Source: Harmonia axyridis
Taxonomy: Eukaryota; Arthropoda; Insecta; Coleoptera; Coccinellidae
DNA length: 64,000 bases
Reading direction: 5' to 3'
Assembly: GCF_914767665.1 (NCBI RefSeq)
Contig: NC_059504.1
Coordinates: 9,054,501-9,118,500 of the forward strand
The notes beneath the pieces were generated by a model. That model was not told the DNA's origin and did not search any database. It was given only the letters and a program-made list of their open reading frames with translations. Within the stretch, counting starts at the first letter, position 1. Each line of letters starts with the position of its first letter. Position numbers and translations under genes: made by a program. Shown piece by piece: positions 46,435 through 56,590 of this stretch.

Positions 46435-47538
46435 ATGGTTAATTGTATCGAATGTTCGACTGCTATCGGTCGATCTAAATCGGTGATAACTTGTGAATCA
46501 TGCAAAAACTGTATTCATGCCGCATGTGTATCCAAGACGCTAGATATACTAGCCGCAATAAATGCTGTTCCTGGTTTATTCTGGAGGTGTAAAGATTGTG
46601 TGAAATCGTGCGTTTCTATCAGGCAATCTGAAATCGGTAACTTTCTAGAATCGAAAGTCGATGCCGCATTATGCAAAATAGAAAATCATATAACTTCGTT
46701 AAAAACCAACTTCGTGAGGAGGCTCCAAGAGCCTATTGTTGAAATAACACCAACTCCATATGCTGATATTGTCAAGAATAAGACTAAGCCTGCGGTTGTC
46801 ATTAAGCCGAAGAATGAAAATCAAGCTGTGTCACAAACTAAATCGGACTTGATGCGAAATATTAATCCTGCTGAACATGATTTCCACTTGGCGAGAGTGA
46901 AGCATTTGAAAGATGGTGGAATCCTTGTGGGCTGCAGATCTGGGGAGGAAAATGATAAGCTGAAGAAACTGGTGGAAGAAAAAATGGCGAACTCGTACAA
47001 AATTAAAGAATTTGCTGGAGTGGAACCACGACTTCGAGTGGTGGGGCTGTCAGAGGAATATTCTGGTGATGTTTTACTCGATTTAGTTCTGAAATGTAAT
47101 CCGGAAACTTTTTGTGGATCATATACTTGTAAGATTGTCAAAATTTTTCCTACTAAAAAAAGTCCTAACATTTATCAGGCTGTTATTCAGGTTGATAAAA
47201 TTTGCTATGATAGATTAATGAAAGCAGGTAATTTGTTTGTCGGTTATGACAGTTGCCGCGTTTTTGATGCTATAGATATACTTCGCTGTTATAACTGTAA
47301 CGGATATCACCATTCTTCAAAGGGATGTAAAAAGCCTGTAACTTGTCCACTTTGTGCCCAAATGCATGAACTTAAAGATTGTAAATCTTCAGAGCGTAAA
47401 TGTACTAACTGTGTCAAGTTGGTTAGCGCATCTGATTCAGTAGTTTCAGTGAATCATGCAGTTTGGGAAAAAGAAAAATGTACCTCATATAAAGCGGTTT
47501 TGAAAAAGTTTAGGGATGATTTATTGGGTCCAGCATAG
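46435..47538 (+). CDS. CR1-like ORF1 protein (PHD finger, CCHC knuckles)
   Basis: 367 residues. Residues 4-55 form a C4HC3 PHD-type finger: C4, C7, C20, C23, H28, C31, C52, C55. Residues ~175-280 (PRLRVVGLSEEYSG through VFDAIDILR) occupy the position of the RRM-like nucleic-acid-binding region of such proteins. From ~285 come CYNCNGYHHSSKGC (CX2CX4HX4C), CPLCAQMHELKDC (CX2CX3HX4C) and a CTNC pair. ORF1 proteins bind element RNA and form the ribonucleoprotein. PHD fingers in this family may contact histone tails (inference). The ATG at 46435 immediately precedes the first zinc ligands. It ends at TAG 47536-47538, and the same frame stays open beyond it into ORF2. Confidence 0.9.
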   Translation: MVNCIECSTAIGRSKSVITCESCKNCIHAACVSKTLDILAAINAVPGLFWRCKDCVKSCVSIRQSEIGNFLESKVDAALCKIENHITSLKTNFVRRLQEPIVEITPTPYADIVKNKTKPAVVIKPKNENQAVSQTKSDLMRNINPAEHDFHLARVKHLKDGGILVGCRSGEENDKLKKLVEEKMANSYKIKEFAGVEPRLRVVGLSEEYSGDVLLDLVLKCNPETFCGSYTCKIVKIFPTKKSPNIYQAVIQVDKICYDRLMKAGNLFVGYDSCRVFDAIDILRCYNCNGYHHSSKGCKKPVTCPLCAQMHELKDCKSSERKCTNCVKLVSASDSVVSVNHAVWEKEKCTSYKAVLKKFRDDLLGPA

Positions 47539-50442
47539 CATTCGGGTGACTTCACTGATTGTAACCCTTCTGACAGTGCTTCAAATATTAAACACAGCAC
47601 TAGTAAAACTTTGAACATCTATTATCAGAACACCCGAGGCTTGAGATCTAAGACATCAAGGTTTTTCAATTCCATATCTATCAGTCAATATCCAATAGTT
47701 GCTTTAACAGAAACATGGTTAGACAACACAATTAAGAATGATGAGTTATTTCCTAGCCATTATGAGGTATATCGTTCTGACAGAAATTTTATCGCATGTA
47801 ATTGCTCTAGAGGTGGTGGAGTTCTAATTGCGGTTGATAAGACATTTGAATCAATGGAGATAGATTTGAGTCAGTTTTTTTCTTGCGGTCTATCAGTGCT
47901 CGATATAATCATGATCAAAATCATCACGGACTCGACCTCTCTATATGTGATGAATGTTTACCTGCCACCTTCTTTGACCATTGACCGATTTCGCTCACTC
48001 TTCGAAGTTCTTGAGACCATACGCTTAACTTATAATGTGAATTTTCTCATTGTTGGTGACTTCAACATTCCTCTATGTTTTGCGGATATCAATAACACTA
48101 CTTTACAACGTAGCACACCTGAAATTTGTCTTCGGGAATTTTTGGAGATCGGCAGTTTATCCCAACATAACTTTGTTTTTAATGATTATGGTAGAGTACT
48201 GGATTTGGTTATTTTTAGTGGTAGTAGGTGCCTTGTTGAGAGGTCTCTTGATCCGTTAGTGGTTGAGGATAAGCATCATCCCGCTTTGGGGGTGAGTTGT
48301 TCGCCTAATATTGCCCATAATTTAAAAACTAATTTTGTCGCCTCTTATGAACGTCAGTATGATTTCAGTAAAGCAAATTTTTTCCTCATGTATGATCTTG
48401 TTGGAGGTATAGATTGGAGCCCTCTCGGGATCATTGACAGTGCCGAGGAGGCTTGTGCTTTTTTTAATGATACAATTCATAGCGTCTTCGATCGTAGTGT
48501 GCCTCTTCGATCTTACGAGAACAAGCGCATATATCCTCCCTGGTTCAATAGAGAGATCATTCGGTTGATTCGCTTGAAGGCTAAGTATTGGCATAAATTT
48601 AAAAGAAATAACAATGTCATTGCTCGGGAGGAATTTATCCGTTTGAGAGCGAAAATCAAATCGGATGTGGATAAGGCCTACAAAACTTTTGTGAAAAGAG
48701 CTGAACAAAATATTAAAGAAAACCCTAAAAAATTCTGGTCATTTATCAATAGCAAAAAAGGTTCAACTCTTGTTTCTAACCAAATGTTTTATGGTGGGCA
48801 GTTACTCAATAATCCATTAGACATTCTCAATAGCTTTGCCGATTTTTTCGCGAAATCATACTCTACCAGTACAGCTAGCATTGAAGTGACTGATAATACT
48901 AATGTAATTAATCTAAATATTACTTGTTTCGAGGAGAGTGAGGTCCTCGTGGCGTTGAAGAGGATGAAACCCACAATGACTATGGGTCCCGATAGTATCC
49001 CATCATTGGTTTTTAGAGATTGTGCATATGTTTTAGCTAGTCCACTTACTATTTTGTTCAATATTTGTTTGAGAACTGGCACGATTCCTGATTGCTGGAA
49101 GCTTTCCAAAGTACGCCCAATTTATAAGAAGGGAAATAAATTTGATATTTCCAATTTCCGACCAATATCGATAATCTGTAATTGCAGTAAGATTTTTGAA
49201 GTTCTCCTTTACAATAGATTATATTCCCATGTTTGCAATCTAATAACTCCATTTCAGCATGGTTTTGTTAAAGGTCGTTCGACAGTTACCAACCTCTTCA
49301 ACGTAACCCAGTTTATTTCCGAGGTCATTGAGAGAAAATCCCAAGTAGATATATTATACACTGATTTTTCAAAGGCTTTTGATCTGCTTGACCATGGAAT
49401 ATTGTTGAGGAAGTTGTCTCAATTTGGCCTTTCCTCGGCTCTCATTGGTCTTTTCAAGTCTTACTTGTCCAATAGGCAGCAATATGTCGAGTTTAAGGGA
49501 GTCAGGTCTACAGTGTTCTCCAGTACTTCTGGGGTCCCTCAAGGAAGTAACCTTGGGCCACTCCTTTTCATAATATTTATTAATGATTTGGCGGAGGTAG
49601 TTGATGTCGACTGTTTGTTATTTGCTGATGATTTCAAAATATACCTGGAGGTAAGCAATGTATCGGACTGCTTGCGACTCGCCTCTAATTTACAACGCGT
49701 TGAAGAGTGGTGTAGAAGGAACAGGTTACCTTTGAACGCTGAGAAGTGTAATGTTATGTCATTTACGCAAAATAAAAATACTATTCGTTTTGATTACACA
49801 ATAGCTTCCAAAGTTCTCCAGCGTCCATCGGTGTTAACTGATTTAGGAGTGAATTTTGATTCCAGACTTTCGTTTGTGCCACACATAGATGCTACCTTGT
49901 CTGCTGCGAATGGGATGTACGGTCTCATAGCGCGAATCTCTCGCGATTTCTCTGACACAGTCACATTAAAGACCCTTTATTATGCATTTGTCAGATCAAA
50001 ATTAGAATACGCGTCTATAATATGGTCTCCTTGCTACCAGGTCCATATTGAGAGAGTTGAGTCTGTGCAACGGCGTTGTCTAAAACTTTTTTCATATAGA
50101 GCAGATGGTGTCTACCCGCCTATCGGTTTTCCTCAGAACCTGCTTTTGAGCAGACACTGCATGAGTAGTTTGAAATGTCGACGAGAATGTCATTCAGTTG
50201 TATTTACTCACAAACTAATAAACGGTGTCATTAAAGATCCTTGCATCCTCGAAAAACTAAATTTTGCTATTCCAAGACCAGCCTCTAGAGTTAGAAATAC
50301 ATTTTATATGCCGACACCTCGAACAAATACATTGAAGTATTCACCACTTTATAATTTGTGTGATGCCTGTAATACTATAAGTTCTCACTTGGATATTTTT
50401 AATTGTTCCATTTTAAATATCAGATCACATTATTTTGACTGA
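47539..50442 (+). CDS. CR1-like ORF2: endonuclease and reverse transcriptase
   Basis: Open without interruption for 967 codons after the ORF1 stop, and from TTG 47611 for 943 residues. Endonuclease: NIYYQNTRGLRSK at the very start, LTETWLD, SRGGGVLIAV, IVGDFNIP and DKHHPALG. Reverse transcriptase: NFRPISIICNCSKIFE, GFVKGRSTVTNL, YTDFSKAFDLLDHG (motif A), SGVPQGSNLGPLLFIIFIND (motif B), CLLFADDFKIY (FADD catalytic motif C) and LGVNFDSRLSF. It carries out target-primed reverse transcription. There is no RNase H. No ATG lies between the ORF1 stop and the endonuclease, the first in-frame ATG being about 85 codons into it. The start mechanism is therefore unusual: readthrough, re-initiation at a non-AUG codon, or a fresh nonsense mutation. 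All catalytic motifs are intact. Confidence 0.93.
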   Translation, partial: HSGDFTDCNPSDSASNIKHSTSKTLNIYYQNTRGLRSKTSRFFNSISISQYPIVALTETWLDNTIKNDELFPSHYEVYRSDRNFIACNCSRGGGVLIAVDKTFESMEIDLSQFFSCGLSVLDIIMIKIITDSTSLYVMNVYLPPSLTIDRFRSLFEVLETIRLTYNVNFLIVGDFNIPLCFADINNTTLQRSTPEICLREFLEIGSLSQHNFVFNDYGRVLDLVIFSGSRCLVERSLDPLVVEDKHHPALGVSCSPNIAHNLKTNFVASYERQYDFSKANFFLMYDLVGGIDWSPLGIIDSAEEACAFFNDTIHSVFDRSVPLRSYENKRIYPPWFNREIIRLIRLKAKYWHKFKRNNNVIAREEFIRLRAKIKSDVDKAYKTFVKRAEQNIKENPKKFWSFINSKKGSTLVSNQMFYGGQLLNNPLDILNSFADFFAKSYSTSTASIEVTDNTNVINLNITCFEESEVLVALKRMKPTMTMGPDSIPSLVFRDCAYVLASPLTILFNICLRTGTIPDCWKLSKVRPIYKKGNKFDISNFRPISIICNCSKIFEVLLYNRLYSHVCNLITPFQHGFVKGRSTVTNLFNVTQFISEVIERKSQVDILYTDFSKAFDLLDHGILLRKLSQFGLSSALIGLFKSYLSNRQQYVEFKGVRSTVFSSTSGVPQGSNLGPLLFIIFINDLAEVVDVDCLLFADDFKIYLEVSNVSDCLRLASNLQRVEEWCRRNRLPLNAEKCNVMSFTQNKNTIRFDYTIASKVLQRPSVLTDLGVNFDSRLSFVPHIDATLSAANGMYGLIARISRDFSDTVTLKTLYYAFVRSKLEYASIIWSPCYQVHIERVESVQRRCLKLFSYRADGVYPPIGFPQNLLLSRHCMSSLKCRRECHSVVFTHKLINGVIKDPCILEKLNFAIPRPASRVRNTFYMPTPRTNTLKYSPLYNLCDACNTISSHLDIFNCSILNIRSHYFD

Positions 50443-50561
50443 CTGAGCATTTTTGTTTTCGTTTTTTTTTCTCAGAATATGTAATATTGGTGTATACTTT
50501 ATTTTTCATATGTTCCTTGTTCTGTAGTTGGGTTTAAACCTGTAGAACATTGTATATATAT

Positions 50562-50601
50562 TAAATAAGTAAATAAGTAAATAAGTAAATAAATAAATAA
50601 A
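50562..50601 (+). repeat. 3' simple-repeat tail of the CR1-like element
   Basis: AAATAAGT repeated about four times, then AAATA units. Such tails mark the 3' end of the reverse-transcribed template. Confidence 0.85.
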
Positions 50602-50605
50602 ATGA

Positions 50606-51296
50606 AGGAATCTACAGAATAATGTAATGTGATAGGTGTCCTTCTACATTTAGCAATGATGAATTTTCTGATTTCAGTCATTTCGATGTGGATAAAGTGA
50701 ACCATTGATATTTTTCTTTATCCTTTGAATTAATTCGCGAACTATCATGTCATGAAAACTCTTGTAATTGGAAGGTTTCAGATAGGCTAGGTGATACATG
50801 AACTAAGGGCAGAATTGTGGGGTTTCCTAGCATGGTTCTCACGAAACAACTCATCATGTTTCCTTATATTGTCTGGGGGCATTTGTATAATTACAACTAG
50901 CAAATGGTATAAAATGTGGATAATAAAATATTTAACTGAATTGAAAATTTGGATAATCCATTCAATCGATGTTTTATTTGCAGACACCATTTTTCAATTG
51001 AAGATAATATATCACGATAATGCTAAAAAAAAATTGCTGGCCAAATCCTCTCTGTCTTAAACTCAAACCACACGAGGTAACATTTTTGATAGAATACAAA
51101 AAAAAATGCAATGCATAAGTTTGCGTTTGAAAAATGTTTGACATTGGACTATTCACTGGTTTAGGTACCTACCTACTTCTATCTATTATTGTGAGACTAC
51201 TTTGAAGGCGTCACAATAAATTGGGATTAATAATACATGTTTTGTGTTTTATTGCTTCTTTTATCCTCTTTCGAATACTATTTTTCGTGCTGAAAT
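50606..51296. other. No gene recognised
   Basis: A+T-rich, with small unsupported open frames only. Confidence 0.45.
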
Positions 51297-51300
51297 TATA

Positions 51301-51972
51301 CAGGGTGGCCATTTGAAAACGAAATAGACGAGATTACAGACGAAATAAAGTTTTTCGATAGAAATGCTCGGACAGGTAGATTTCTGTTTCGAGGGGGACA
51401 ACTTAAGATGTAGGTTACGGACGCATAGCGCTTCAACCCTTGCTGCTACAACCCCCACCCCCAGTTTTTGAATAGGGAAGATGGGGTGAGTGATACCTCA
51501 ATTTAAAGGTATTTTTATACTGATTTCAGCACAGTAATTGTTTTTTCATTTTATGCATTAGTTCTCGAAATATTCATGCGTTAGTTAGTTAGGAAGGAAG
51601 CCACAGTCATGGTTGTTTTGAAGCTCGAAATGTCGGTTTTTCACAAAACACTTCAAGTGCCATGAAAACACTACTTCATTTTCAAATACTTAGTTAAGAA
51701 TATTCCGAGAACTAATGCATAAAATGAAAAAACAATTACTGTGCTGAAATCAGTATAAAAAGACCTTTCAAATGAGGTATCACTCACCCCATCTTCCATA
51801 TTCAAAATTTGGGGGTGAGGGTTGTAGTAGCAAGGGTTGAAGCGCTATGCGTCCGTAACCTACAAATTAAGTAGTCCCCCTCGAAACAGAAATCGACCTG
51901 TCCGAGGATTTCTATCGAAAAACTTTATTTCGTCTGTAATCTCGTCTGTTTCGTTTTCAAATGGCCACCCTG
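51301..51972. mobile_element. CAGGGTGG foldback MITE, copy 2 (672 bp)
   Basis: Same length, same termini (CAGGGTGGCCATTTGAAAAC) and near-identical sequence to 18634-19305. Flanked by TATA at 51297-51300 and 51973-51976. Confidence 0.92.
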
Positions 51973-51979
51973 TATAATT

Positions 51980-52570
51980 GAAGACAACTTGCTCAATTAA
52001 CGAGCGCGTAAAACTAATGAACCAAACTAACATACTCCTACAATAAAATAAGCACAAACGTAATACAATTTCTAGGATCACCTCAAACTTGGTAACTCCC
52101 CTTCTAGTTCTGATTAGTTGGAAGGAAGTATGGCTTATTTCGATGCCCGGCGAATTCACGATAAAGAAGGGGTTCGAAATAGGGGTAGAAGACGAAGGTT
52201 GAAAGAACACTTCATAATAAGTCAATTATCTCCAACACAAAAGAGCGGCAAGTGAATGATTAGCATTATCGAATGCAGGGACATACCCTTGTGATGGAAA
52301 TTGACGGTATTATGTAAAGGAGCGACAGTTTCATGCGCAAATCCACTTTTACGTCTTTTGCCTCCACTTTATTTCGCCTAATATCGATTAGACGCAAGGT
52401 ATCGACCCCACCAATGTGGAGCTTTTTTATGATCCCATCATCTTTGACGTTTCAGAAAATTTCATGCGAAAATTATTCGGAATGAAAATGAATATTTGTC
52501 AAAATTTCCATACCGCTCGAATAACATTTATACTGTTCATTCTTGAGAGCTAGAGTGTTTAACAATCATT
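51980..52570. other. No gene recognised
   Basis: A 121-codon minus frame (51860-52225) runs partly into the MITE arm and has no recognised domain. Confidence 0.4.
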
Positions 52571-53526
52571 AGAAAAACTTTCAAAAGTCCCCGATCTACC
52601 ATAGTAAAACACATATTTTTTGGCAAAATTCGATTTTATTATTCAATATAGTTGCCTTCGAGGGCGATACAGCGATAATAGCGATCTTCCAACTTTTCGA
52701 TACCATTTTTTTAGTTCGATTTGTCTTTCGCTTCAAAATAGGCCTCATTTTCGGCGATTACTTCTTGATTGGCGCTAAATTTCTTTCCACCGAGAATTTT
52801 TTGAGGTCTGAGAACAGAAAAAATTCGCTGGGGACAGATCTGTCGAATACGGTAGATGTAGAAGCAATTCGAAGCCCAATTCATGCAATTTTGCCTTGTT
52901 TTCATTGATTCGTGACACGGCGCATAGTCTTGATGAAACAGCACCTTTTTTTCTTCAAATGGGGCCGTTTTTTAACGATTTCATCCTTTAAACGATCCAA
53001 TAACGCTAGATAATAATCGCTGTTGATGGTCTGGTCCTCTTGGAGGTAATCAATGAATATTATACCCTGCGCATCCCAGAATACTGATGCCATTACCTTG
53101 CCAGCTGACTGTTGTGTTTTTCCTCGCTTTGTATTCGGTTCATCGTGTGCAGTCCACTCAGCTGACTGTCGATTGGACTCCGGAGTGAAATGATGGAACC
53201 ATGTTTCATCCATTGTCACATATCGACGCAAAAATTCAGGTTTATTGCACATAAACAGCTTCAAACTCTGCTCAGAATCATTAACACGTTGTTGCTTTTG
53301 ATCGATTGTGAGCGCGGCACCCATTTTGCACACAGCTTCCTCATGTACTACTATTCTTGAATGATATGATGTAGGTACACTTTCAGATATCTTCACAATG
53401 TCTGCTATCTCGATCAACTTCACTTTAGGGTCATTCAAAATTATTTTGTGAACTTTTTTGATTCCATGGGCGTATTATTTGAAGGTTGGTACTAACTAAA
53501 AATCATATGGATCTAATACTAGCAAT
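52571..53526 (-). mobile_element. Mariner family 1, deleted copy
   Basis: The left end keeps AAAAGTCCCCGATCTACC. Homology to 24398-25684 runs to about 53463 and resumes at 53477 after loss of ~0.3 kb covering the transposase N-terminus. The right terminal repeat is missing beyond AATACTAGCA. Confidence 0.85.
52711..53438 (-). pseudogene. Mariner family 1 transposase, N-terminally deleted
   Basis: The frame 52902-53438 keeps VKLIEIADIVKIS, LTIDQKQQRVNDSEQ, the first catalytic region VTMDETWFHHFTPESNR, GKVMASVFWDAQGIIF and LDRLKDEIVKKRPHLKKKR. The frame 52711-52944 keeps LFHQDYAPCHESMK, where the usual DNAPCH reads DYAPCH, and the C-terminal AGKKFSANQEVIAENEAYFE. The DNA-binding half is deleted and frames are shifted. 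Confidence 0.88.
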
Positions 53527-53964
53527 ATTATGTATTATAAGTATAATATATGTATAATAAGTATAAGTAGTATTATAAGAATTGATGTTTCGTTCTCTTA
53601 TTTTCTTGAGAGTAAACAATTTTTTTCTGCAAATATTTGCGAATAATTCTATGGAGATCTTCTGTTCGATGTTCTATCGAAACATCTCCAATTGAAACGT
53701 GAAAATTTCTGTTAAGATTTTGAAGTGTCATCATGAGAAATAACAAAGCAGAGAGTGAGAGCATCTTCCCAGGCATCCTCTCTACGTCATATATTTTCTT
53801 GAACGGTATCGAGGATGCTCCATTCCTTTTTAATAGAGTGTTTACGTTCGGACATGTGGTCTTTGTCATTTAAGCTGTCTGGCCACATGTCCTCTTGTAT
53901 ATAACATCTTCGGCATAGCAAATGTAACGTGCATAAATTGTTTGGTCGAACGGTAATAGTTATT

Positions 53965-54080
53965 TATAATACAAGTGCAGAAGGCATTGATATTCTTCCA
54001 CGAGTTCAAAATTCAAAAACGAGCCACGAAGTGGCGAGTTTTGGAATGAACGAGTGGTAGAATGAGCCTTCTGTACGAGT
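53965..54080. repeat. Imperfect hairpin resembling the start of repeat X
   Basis: GTGCAGAAGGC (about 53977) pairs with GCCTTCTGTAC (about 54066) around an inner GCCACGAAGTGGC stem. The adjacent CGAGTATTATACATT resembles CGAGTATTAGACAATA in repeat X. Possibly a related family. Confidence 0.5.
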
Positions 54081-54089
54081 ATTATACAT

Positions 54090-54780
54090 TATTTTTTCTA
54101 ATTCATTGCATTTTCATTGAAATTAATGAAATATTTCCATAAATATATTTTAGTGATTTTTGCATTGAAAAATGTTGGCTGGCAGAACTGATTTCTTTAA
54201 GGCAAATTGATGAATTGACAGATAAAGCCGTGGCGGAAAGTTCGGAGTAACAACATAGAATAATAAAATATAACCATGAAAACTGTGCGTTTCTGATATA
54301 TTCTCGCACGATTTAGTTCTACAAGATGTGGAAGAATGAACGGAATAACCACAGAATTAGAGAAAATGAGAATATCGATGTAGACGTTAGAAGTCTTCGG
54401 AGAAGAGGTTTGATCTGATGAAGTTTATAGCGTGATTATCAGGCGAATAGAACGATTGTATTCGTTGAGTGACAGATATTTTATCGAATTTTCAATCTTG
54501 AACTCTTGTACGCTCTTTCGATATTTTCTAAAACAACAAAATGAAAATGTTCTCTTGAAATTACTCGAATCTGCATAAGATGTAGTTCTGAAGTAGAGTA
54601 TCAATAATGATAATAATTATTCCAAATTATTCCATTATTCCATTAGATCGGTACTTTGATATAGTTAGTTATGGGGCGTTGTCGAATCAAAATAATCGAG
54701 AAGTAACTAGAAAACTGCGAAATTCAAATCACAGAGCAAATGTGGCTGATGAAAGTCGTTTTTATTCTAGATTCTAGATA
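54090..54780. other. No gene recognised
   Basis: Unassigned A+T-rich sequence downstream of the hairpin. Confidence 0.45.
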
Positions 54781-54785
54781 GTGGG

Positions 54786-55105
54786 AGAATACGCAATTTT
54801 TACGTGTCCCCAACATGGTTAGATTACGTTGTCGGATTGTGATATATTTTCAAATCCACAATTTTACTATATCGTTATGAATGTATTTTATATTGAATGA
54901 AATATATTTATTTGAGTGATTCCCGATTAAATATGCAAATTTGAATATTTGGAATCCGATATTTTTCCTAATTTTCGAATTCATAATCAGAATATTTTTT
55001 ATTTTCTGTATCTACCTGCTGAAATCCAAGGTTTGGCAACTTTTGCTCTCCCAGTGTCATCGGTTGTTTCACGTCGTTTGGCGCGCTTGAAGTTTGTTTT
55101 CTGAA
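54786..55105 (-). mobile_element. MITE Y, truncated reverse copy
   Basis: Aligns in reverse with 26210-26540, for example CTACCTGCTGAAATCCAAGG and CAACATGGTTAGATTACG. Truncated on the right, close to the CAGGGTG element at 55127. Confidence 0.85.
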
Positions 55106-55126
55106 TATCTATTATATTTAGTTATA

Positions 55127-55738
55127 CAGGGTGTTTCCTAAACATGCGGCAAAAATTCAGGGGGTTGTTCCTTGGACTATTTTAAGCATGTTTTGTTCTT
55201 GGATGATTTTTGAAAAACCTCTTTGTTTCGAAGATACAGGGCGAACAACATTTTTCATATTTTTAAAATTAATAATAGTTTAAATAAAAATGCGTACCGC
55301 ACTGTGTTTACTAAGTAGGTACAATTTATTTTTAAATTTGTTTAACAACATTCCAATTACTAAAAACGGCCAGTTTTTTTTAAAATCATTAGTTTATACC
55401 ACTCCAGTAGAAAATGTGGAAGACTTGCGAAATCGGATCATTGCTGGGTTTAACTTAATAAGAAATGATCCTGGTGTTTTTGAAAGGGTTCGGCAGTCAA
55501 TGAGGAGAAGATTGGATGCTTGTATGCTGGCTAGAGGTGGTCATTTTCAACAGTTTTTGTAGGTTGAGTTGAATTTTCATGTAATTTTTCATAATAAAAT
55601 GTTATTATCTGAAATTTTGTTTCCCTTATATCTTCGAAACAAATAGGTTTTTCAAAAATCATCAAAGGACAAAATATTCTTAGAATAGTCCAAGGAACAA
55701 CCCCCTGAATTTTTGCCGCATGTTTAGGAAACACCCTG
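55127..55738 (+). mobile_element. CAGGGTG element with transposase tail
   Basis: CAGGGTGTTTCCTAAACATG and its complement begin ~130-bp inverted repeats. TATA flanks both ends (55123-55126 and 55739-55742). 612 bp. Unlike the other CAGGGTG elements in the window it still carries part of a transposase, which supports placing that MITE class in the IS630-Tc1-mariner superfamily. Confidence 0.9.
55390..55562 (+). pseudogene. IS630/Tc1-mariner transposase C-terminal tail
   Basis: Within the frame 55290-55562, residues from YTTPVENVEDLRNRIIAGF, then NPG-type FERVRQSMRRRLDACM and GGHFQQFL, match the C-terminal tail common to insect transposases of this superfamily (recalled pattern). The upstream part of the frame is not homologous. 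The catalytic domain is gone. Confidence 0.7.
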
Positions 55739-55916
55739 TATATTAACAGATATAGAAAATTAGGATAATCCTTCCAAAGTCACTTGACCCGCATGGAAAT
55801 ATATTACATACTTAATATTCATTTATTAAGAAATTCTTCAGGGGATTAAAAGTTTATCTCGTTTCGGTAATTTTCAATGTTCCTAGTATTTTACGACACG
55901 TACAGCTAAATATGAA

Positions 55917-56110
55917 AAAACACTGTTTAGGGTTTTCCAATAAGAACGATCTCATTTACAATGGTTATAATGGCAACACTGTGTATCATTTCTTGACATT
56001 TTCTATGTCATTTATGTTCAGTAGGTGCTGCTATTCAATCATGGAAAAATACACGTCTCAACAACGTTTAGAAATTGTTCAAATTCCTATTGGAAAACCT
56101 GCATTTTCAT
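55917..56110 (+). pseudogene. Tc1/mariner-like 5' end and transposase N-terminus
   Basis: GGGTTTTCCAATAAGAAC resembles a terminal repeat. At 56041 ATG opens MEKYTSQQRLEIVQI, the typical start of a transposase helix-turn-helix. Homology stops after about 15 codons. No matching right end was found. Confidence 0.45.
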
Positions 56111-56225
56111 ACGTTGGTCGAGTAACTTTGTTTGGACTATATTTAGTCTTTAAAATTCCTTATTGTGACAAAAACGAGAGCAACTTTACAAAGTCCCTCT
56201 TCCCCATGAATTATTCAAAGACCTA

Positions 56226-56590
56226 TTAGTCAAACCTTTCACGTATTCTTGGCATGTCTGCGATATTCACCGGCCAACTCGATTCCAACAGCTTCGGACA
56301 CGTGGCAATGTCGGAGGGGTTGACGAAGAAAGACCATACGTCAATCAGCGTGCCCTTCTTCACACAATATGCTGCAATTACTGCCAGGGATGGGGAATGT
56401 GGCCTCTGGACTGTATGATAATGCATTTCCCGTGATGCAGTTCGATATTGTGCTGGTCATGATGAATAAATTTAATTCGAATAGGCTTCCTCTGTTAATC
56501 TCTTTCACGTATTGACAAATTGGGACAAGCGGCAACGCGCAGGCAACTATGTTTGCCTGATACGAATGGCGATATGGATTTCGCATCTAT
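56226..56590 (-). other. Unassigned open frames
   Basis: Two overlapping minus-strand frames (81 codons 56341-56586; 66 codons 56226-56426) in a CpG-richer block. No domain is recognised and no splice junction joins them convincingly. They could be a degraded exon. Confidence 0.3.

Larger units (their letters stand above)
46270..50601 (+). mobile_element. CR1-type non-LTR retrotransposon, nearly intact
   Basis: Contains a 5' leader, ORF1, ORF2, a ~115-bp 3' UTR and a terminal AAATAAGT/AAATA simple-repeat tail. The 5' limit is uncertain. I set it shortly before GACATTCGTTCGCGAGAC, and no target duplication was recognised. PHD-containing ORF1 plus an apurinic-type endonuclease and RT without RNase H fits the CR1/Jockey group. 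Assignment to CR1 is from recalled family features. Confidence 0.85.

Noticed and set aside
46821..49252. Minus-strand frames of 64-128 codons
   Set aside because: Antisense shadows of the intact CR1-like ORF1 and ORF2.
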